Assembly: GCA_036557285.1 (NCBI GenBank)
Contig: DATBHW010000060.1
Span: 62,001 to 126,000, forward strand
Direction of reading: 5' to 3'
From: Ktedonobacterales bacterium
GTDB lineage: Bacteria > Chloroflexota > Ktedonobacteria > Ktedonobacterales > DATBGS01
DNA: 64,000 nt
Numbering within the stretch: the stretch's first letter is position 1; every line of letters starts with the position of its first letter. Below are positions 61,651-64,000 of the stretch, one piece after another. A program made the translations under genes and the position numbers. The notes under the pieces are model-generated. The model did not search any database and was not told the origin of the DNA. It saw nothing but the letters and a program-made list of their open reading frames with translations.

Positions 61651-62469
61651 TATTGGGGCTATTACGAACTTCAGCGAACAGTGTTGAACTTGGTAGAAGC
61701 TCCGATTAAACGGGCAGGGAGTTGATTGGAAGATACCGCCAACCTCCCCTTGAGACAAACAGGGATGGCATACACATTGTTCAACTTCCTGTTGGCTACG
61801 GCGCAACTTTCGGCCATGTTGCCAAGACTGGGTAGACTGGTGTGCACGGCTTTCTTTGCTGGTTGCCTGAACTTCAAGAAACATCGCTCAAGTCACGGGA
61901 ACAAGCTTACGAGTAGACCATCTTCAACGCGGACTATGCCGAAGGCTCCAGATGTGTCTCTTGTCCTAGCGACAGCATGCCCAAAGGGAAGAGTGGAAGG
62001 CCGGTCAGACAAGGGCGTCTGTCTGGTCCTTTTTTGTCCGCAAACTTCTACTCCCCCGGTAGATTTTTTGGGATCGCGCAAAGTTCAAAAGGGGAGCGAA
62101 TTTGTCCGGCTGGTACTCTCTGACACTCACCTCTTCGTTTGATACGAAGCAAAGGACCTCCTTTTATAGAAAGTGAAGCACTCTATGCCTCTCCCCGCCT
62201 TGCCGGACACATGAGATGCTATGCTGACCTCACCCGCCATCTCCACCCATCATCTCCCTGGTACACGGCCATGATCTTCGTGCTTGTTCCCACAGAGCGA
62301 TGTTCTTCTCTAACCCCACACTCTGAAGGGAATGTGCAACCCTTCATCATCTTGAGAGCAGCACACCATGCCTGGTTGAGCAAGATCGCAAACTCCCTCA
62401 ACACCATGCCTGATCATCGGCCACACGAACCAGATTAGGAATGGCGGGGTCTGGGGCTGCTTTATCCGA
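61651..62469. other. About 0.8 kb without a credible gene
   Basis: Between the lipoprotein and the right-end promoter no frame has a convincing start or composition. A stretch at 61726-62142 is open but has no ribosome site and a poor protein-like makeup. A terminator hairpin lies inside. Confidence 0.5.
62003..62036 (+). terminator. Intrinsic terminator at the right end of the island
   Basis: GGTCAGACA pairs with TGTCTGGTCC with a one-base bulge, followed by six T. It would end any transcript coming from the cargo genes. Confidence 0.65.
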
Positions 62470-62499
62470 TTGACACGAGCGAGCAATGTGTGGTAAAAT
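62470..62499 (+). promoter_or_regulatory. Consensus promoter facing the attachment site
   Basis: TTGACA and TAAAAT are separated by 18 bases, a near-perfect promoter. It points right, across attR. In the integrated island it faces the chromosome; in the excised circle it would face attP and then int. Confidence 0.75.
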
Positions 62500-62506
62500 C
62501 TATCTG

Positions 62507-62659
62507 TAGGCTCTGTTTGGGCAAGGGAATATCGGGTGTTCGGCAGGGGTCTACGGCGAAAAATGTTGATGCGCTTGCATGCTGTGTCAGGTGGTTAAGG
62601 CGATGCTGGGACTGCTCTGAGCAGGTCCGGCATGACGTGCCGACAGGCAGGAGGCACTA
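62507..62659 (+). ncRNA. Candidate structured RNA upstream of attR
   Basis: The stretch after the right-end promoter has no open frame. It carries several local pairings: a 9-bp hairpin in GGACTGCTCTGAGCAGGTCC (62611-62630, one bulged base), and GTGGTTAAGGCG at 62591, the same 12 bases as in the D loop of tRNA-Cys. GGCGATG at 62599 could pair with CGTCGCC at the repeated tRNA 3' end. Whether a stable RNA is made is unproven. Confidence 0.35.
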
Positions 62660-62713
62660 GGGGGTCTGCAAAACCCCTATCGGCGGTTCGAATCCGCCCG
62701 TCGCCTCCAGGCT
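62660..62713. repeat. attR, 54-bp direct repeat
   Basis: Exact copy of 44398-44451, here without the 5' part of tRNA-Cys, so it is a partial tRNA marking the right end of the island. Confidence 0.95.
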
Positions 62714-62766
62714 ATCCACCCTTCCGAATCCAGGAAGTAATGGAGACACGAGCAGCTATACAAGCA

Positions 62767-62800
62767 AGAGAGCCTCGTCAGGTGCGAGGCTCTCTTTATT
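62767..62800 (+). terminator. Terminator after attR
   Basis: AGAGAGCCTCG and CGAGGCTCTCT form a perfect 11-bp stem followed by TTTATT. It is probably the original terminator of the tRNA operon, now downstream of attR. The rest of 62714-63031 shows no gene. Confidence 0.8.
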
Positions 62801-63031
62801 GCTAACCAGACGTATTCATCTTGTGACTGATCATTGCTTTGTTCCCTCAGGTCTTGCTGGCACGCGACGTAGCGCATTCGCCTGTCGGCAGAGCAGATGT
62901 ACCCACAGCAAGTGATACGGGCGAGCATCCCTAAAATGTGATAAGATCAACGTTGGTAAAAGTACAGGGTTGGCGGAGAGGGGAAACGCCCATGAACCGC
63001 CCGTGAGACCTTGTGCGCGGAGGAAGTTTCT

Positions 63032-64000
63032 TTGAGCGATCCCCTATTTGATAGACTGGCAAACCTGGAAACCCGCTACGAAGAATTAAATAGCCTGATG
63101 GGCCAGCCCGAGGTCATCGCCGACCCGAATCTGCTCGAACGCTATGGGCGCGAATACGCCAACCTGGAGCCTCTCGTTGCAAAGTATCGGGATCTGAAAG
63201 AAACGGTACGCCAGCGCAATGACACGGAAGAGATGCTTGGGAATGGGCTGGATGACGACTTGCGCGTCCTGGCCCGCGAAGAGTTGGACCGATTGCGCCG
63301 ACAGGAAGAGCGGCTCCTGGAAGAACTCAAGGTGGCGCTGCGCCCCAAGGATGTGATGGACGAGCGCAATGTCATCGTGACTATCCAGGCAGGCGCTGGC
63401 GGAGACGAGGCGGGACTTTTTGCCGCCGATCTCTTCCGCATGTACAGCCGCTACGCCGAGGATAAGCGTTGGAACCTTGAAGTGCTGGACTCCAACGAAA
63501 GCGGTATCGGCGGCTTCAAAGAAATGGTCTTTGAGGTGCGGGGCAAAGGCGTTTACTCGCGTCTGAAATATGAAGGCGGCACGCATCGCGTTCAGCGCGT
63601 CCCCGTCACGGAATCCAGCGGGCGCATCCACACCTCAACCGCGAAAATAATCGTTCTGCCCGAAGCCGAAGACGTTGAGGTCGAGATCAAGCCCGAAGAT
63701 ATTCGCGTTGATGTCTATCGCTCCACCGGACACGGCGGCCAGAGCGTGAACACCACCGACTCTGCGGTGCGCATCACTCATTTTCCCAGCGGCCTCGTCG
63801 TCACCTGTCAGGACGAAAAATCGCAATTGAAGAATAAGAACAAAGCGATGGCCGTCCTGCGCGCGCGGCTCTGGGATCTGGAGCAGCAAAAACGGGCCGC
63901 CGAACTTGGCGCGGCGCGGCGCTCGCAGGTGCAGACTGGAGACCGAAGCGAGAAAATTCGCACTTACAATTTTCCCCAGGATCGAGTCACCGACCATCGT
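63032..64000 (+). CDS. prfA: Peptide chain release factor 1 (partial, runs off window)
   Basis: Release factor 1, which reads UAA and UAG and triggers peptide release. The start is TTG 63032 behind GGAGGAAG. The 323 codons present show the N-terminal coiled coil, [21 protein letters not shown], then [31 protein letters not shown]. The anticodon-like PVT in [20 protein letters not shown] and the GGQ loop in [22 protein letters not shown] follow. The stop lies beyond the window. Chromosomal, directly after the tRNA terminator; TTG start is unusual but the ribosome site is strong. Confidence 0.93.
   Translation, partial: MSDPLFDRLANLETRYEELNSLMGQPEVIADPNLLERYGREYANLEPLVAKYRDLKETVRQRNDTEEMLGNGLDDDLRVLAREELDRLRRQEERLLEELKVALRPKDVMDERNVIVTIQAGAGGDEAGLFAADLFRMYSRYAEDKRWNLEVLDSNESGIGGFKEMVFEVRGKGVYSRLKYEGGTHRVQRVPVTESSGRIHTSTAKIIVLPEAEDVEVEIKPEDIRVDVYRSTGHGGQSVNTTDSAVRITHFPSGLVVTCQDEKSQLKNKNKAMAVLRARLWDLEQQKRAAELGAARRSQVQTGDRSEKIRTYNFPQDRVTDHR

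Larger units (their letters stand above)
44398..62713. mobile_element. tRNA-Cys-integrated genomic island (about 18.3 kb)
   Basis: Bounded by exact 54-bp repeats (44398-44451 and 62660-62713), the left one inside tRNA-Cys. It encodes an integrase, a second recombinase-like protein, an excisionase-like HTH, a primase-helicase and a defence cluster, then unknown cargo. No structural phage, relaxase or transfer gene is seen. It resembles P4-type satellites and other integrative elements that replicate but rely on helpers to move. Confidence 0.93.

Noticed and set aside
61726-62142. Open frame near the island right end
   Set aside because: No ribosome site, unlikely composition, and a terminator hairpin lies inside it.
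62507-62659. SRP RNA, tmRNA or tRNA-Sec interpretation of the right-end sequence
   Set aside because: None of the conserved loops of those RNAs are present; the 3' end is simply the attR copy of tRNA-Cys.
44398-62713. CRISPR array in the island
   Set aside because: No set of evenly spaced repeats with unique spacers was found in the window. The palindrome array has only three units with short, unequal spacing.

Overview
The window looks like a moderately GC-rich bacterial chromosome, most likely a Chloroflexota member of the Ktedonobacteria type. This is inferred from gene content only: a DUF3090 protein, a DUF4349 lipoprotein, an fhaA-fhaB-ftsW/rodA run, repeated ABC-2 exporters and a moxR-DUF58-transglutaminase operon. 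No rRNA or other phylogenetic marker is present. Starts are mostly ATG, GTG or TTG behind clear GGAGG-type ribosome binding sites, and these were used to trim many start sites.

Chromosomal part, left (1-43.9 kb). 1-7.3 kb holds sugar and small-molecule genes (galT, a GH15 glucoamylase-like enzyme, a Nudix hydrolase, a receiver-only response regulator and membrane proteins). 7.4-18.6 kb is one long minus-strand block. It is the classic nusA-ylxR-infB-rbfA-nrnA-truB-ribF translation cluster, running on into two FHA proteins and an FtsW/RodA flippase/polymerase. A consensus promoter precedes nusA, and an intrinsic-terminator-like hairpin splits ylxR from infB. 18.9-20.6 kb has an acyl-CoA dehydrogenase and an SCP2-like protein. 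20.6-27.0 kb is a minus-strand operon of two ABC-2 exporters (two ATPases, three permeases) plus an unrecognised protein. 27.6-35 kb carries a possible mini-gene, the moxR-DUF58-tgpA operon, a 104-bp palindromic MITE-like element and a large unknown protein. 35.3-38.7 kb holds two glycosyltransferases and a YbhN-type membrane protein. 38.9-43.9 kb has hutI, a murE-like ligase, a lipoate-ligase-like protein, DUF3090 and a small conserved-looking protein.

Mobile part (44.4-62.7 kb). Two tRNA genes (Gly-GCC, Cys-GCA) share a consensus promoter. The 3' part of tRNA-Cys is repeated exactly over 54 bp at 62,660, so an island of about 18.3 kb is inserted in the tRNA gene. In order it holds an intact tyrosine integrase, a second recombinase-fold protein that has lost most catalytic residues, an excisionase-like HTH protein, and a 21-codon leader ORF coupled to a primase-polymerase/SF3 helicase. 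Then come a pentapeptide-TIR fusion, an AlbA_2 protein, a PD-(D/E)XK-EVE fusion and a complete type I restriction-modification system (hsdR-hsdS-hsdM). A non-coding stretch with three evenly built 13-bp palindromes follows, then three cargo genes (two unknown, one lipoprotein). No capsid, terminase, relaxase or conjugation gene is visible, so it resembles a replicating satellite or integrative element that carries defence genes.

The most interesting points are in the island. A consensus promoter at the right end points across the att site and would reach the integrase only in the excised circle. The second recombinase is degraded beside an intact one. A cluster of TIR, AlbA_2, EVE-nuclease and type I R-M genes sits together, and a palindrome array lies in the non-coding gap. 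After the island the chromosome resumes with a tRNA terminator and the start of prfA, which runs off the window.
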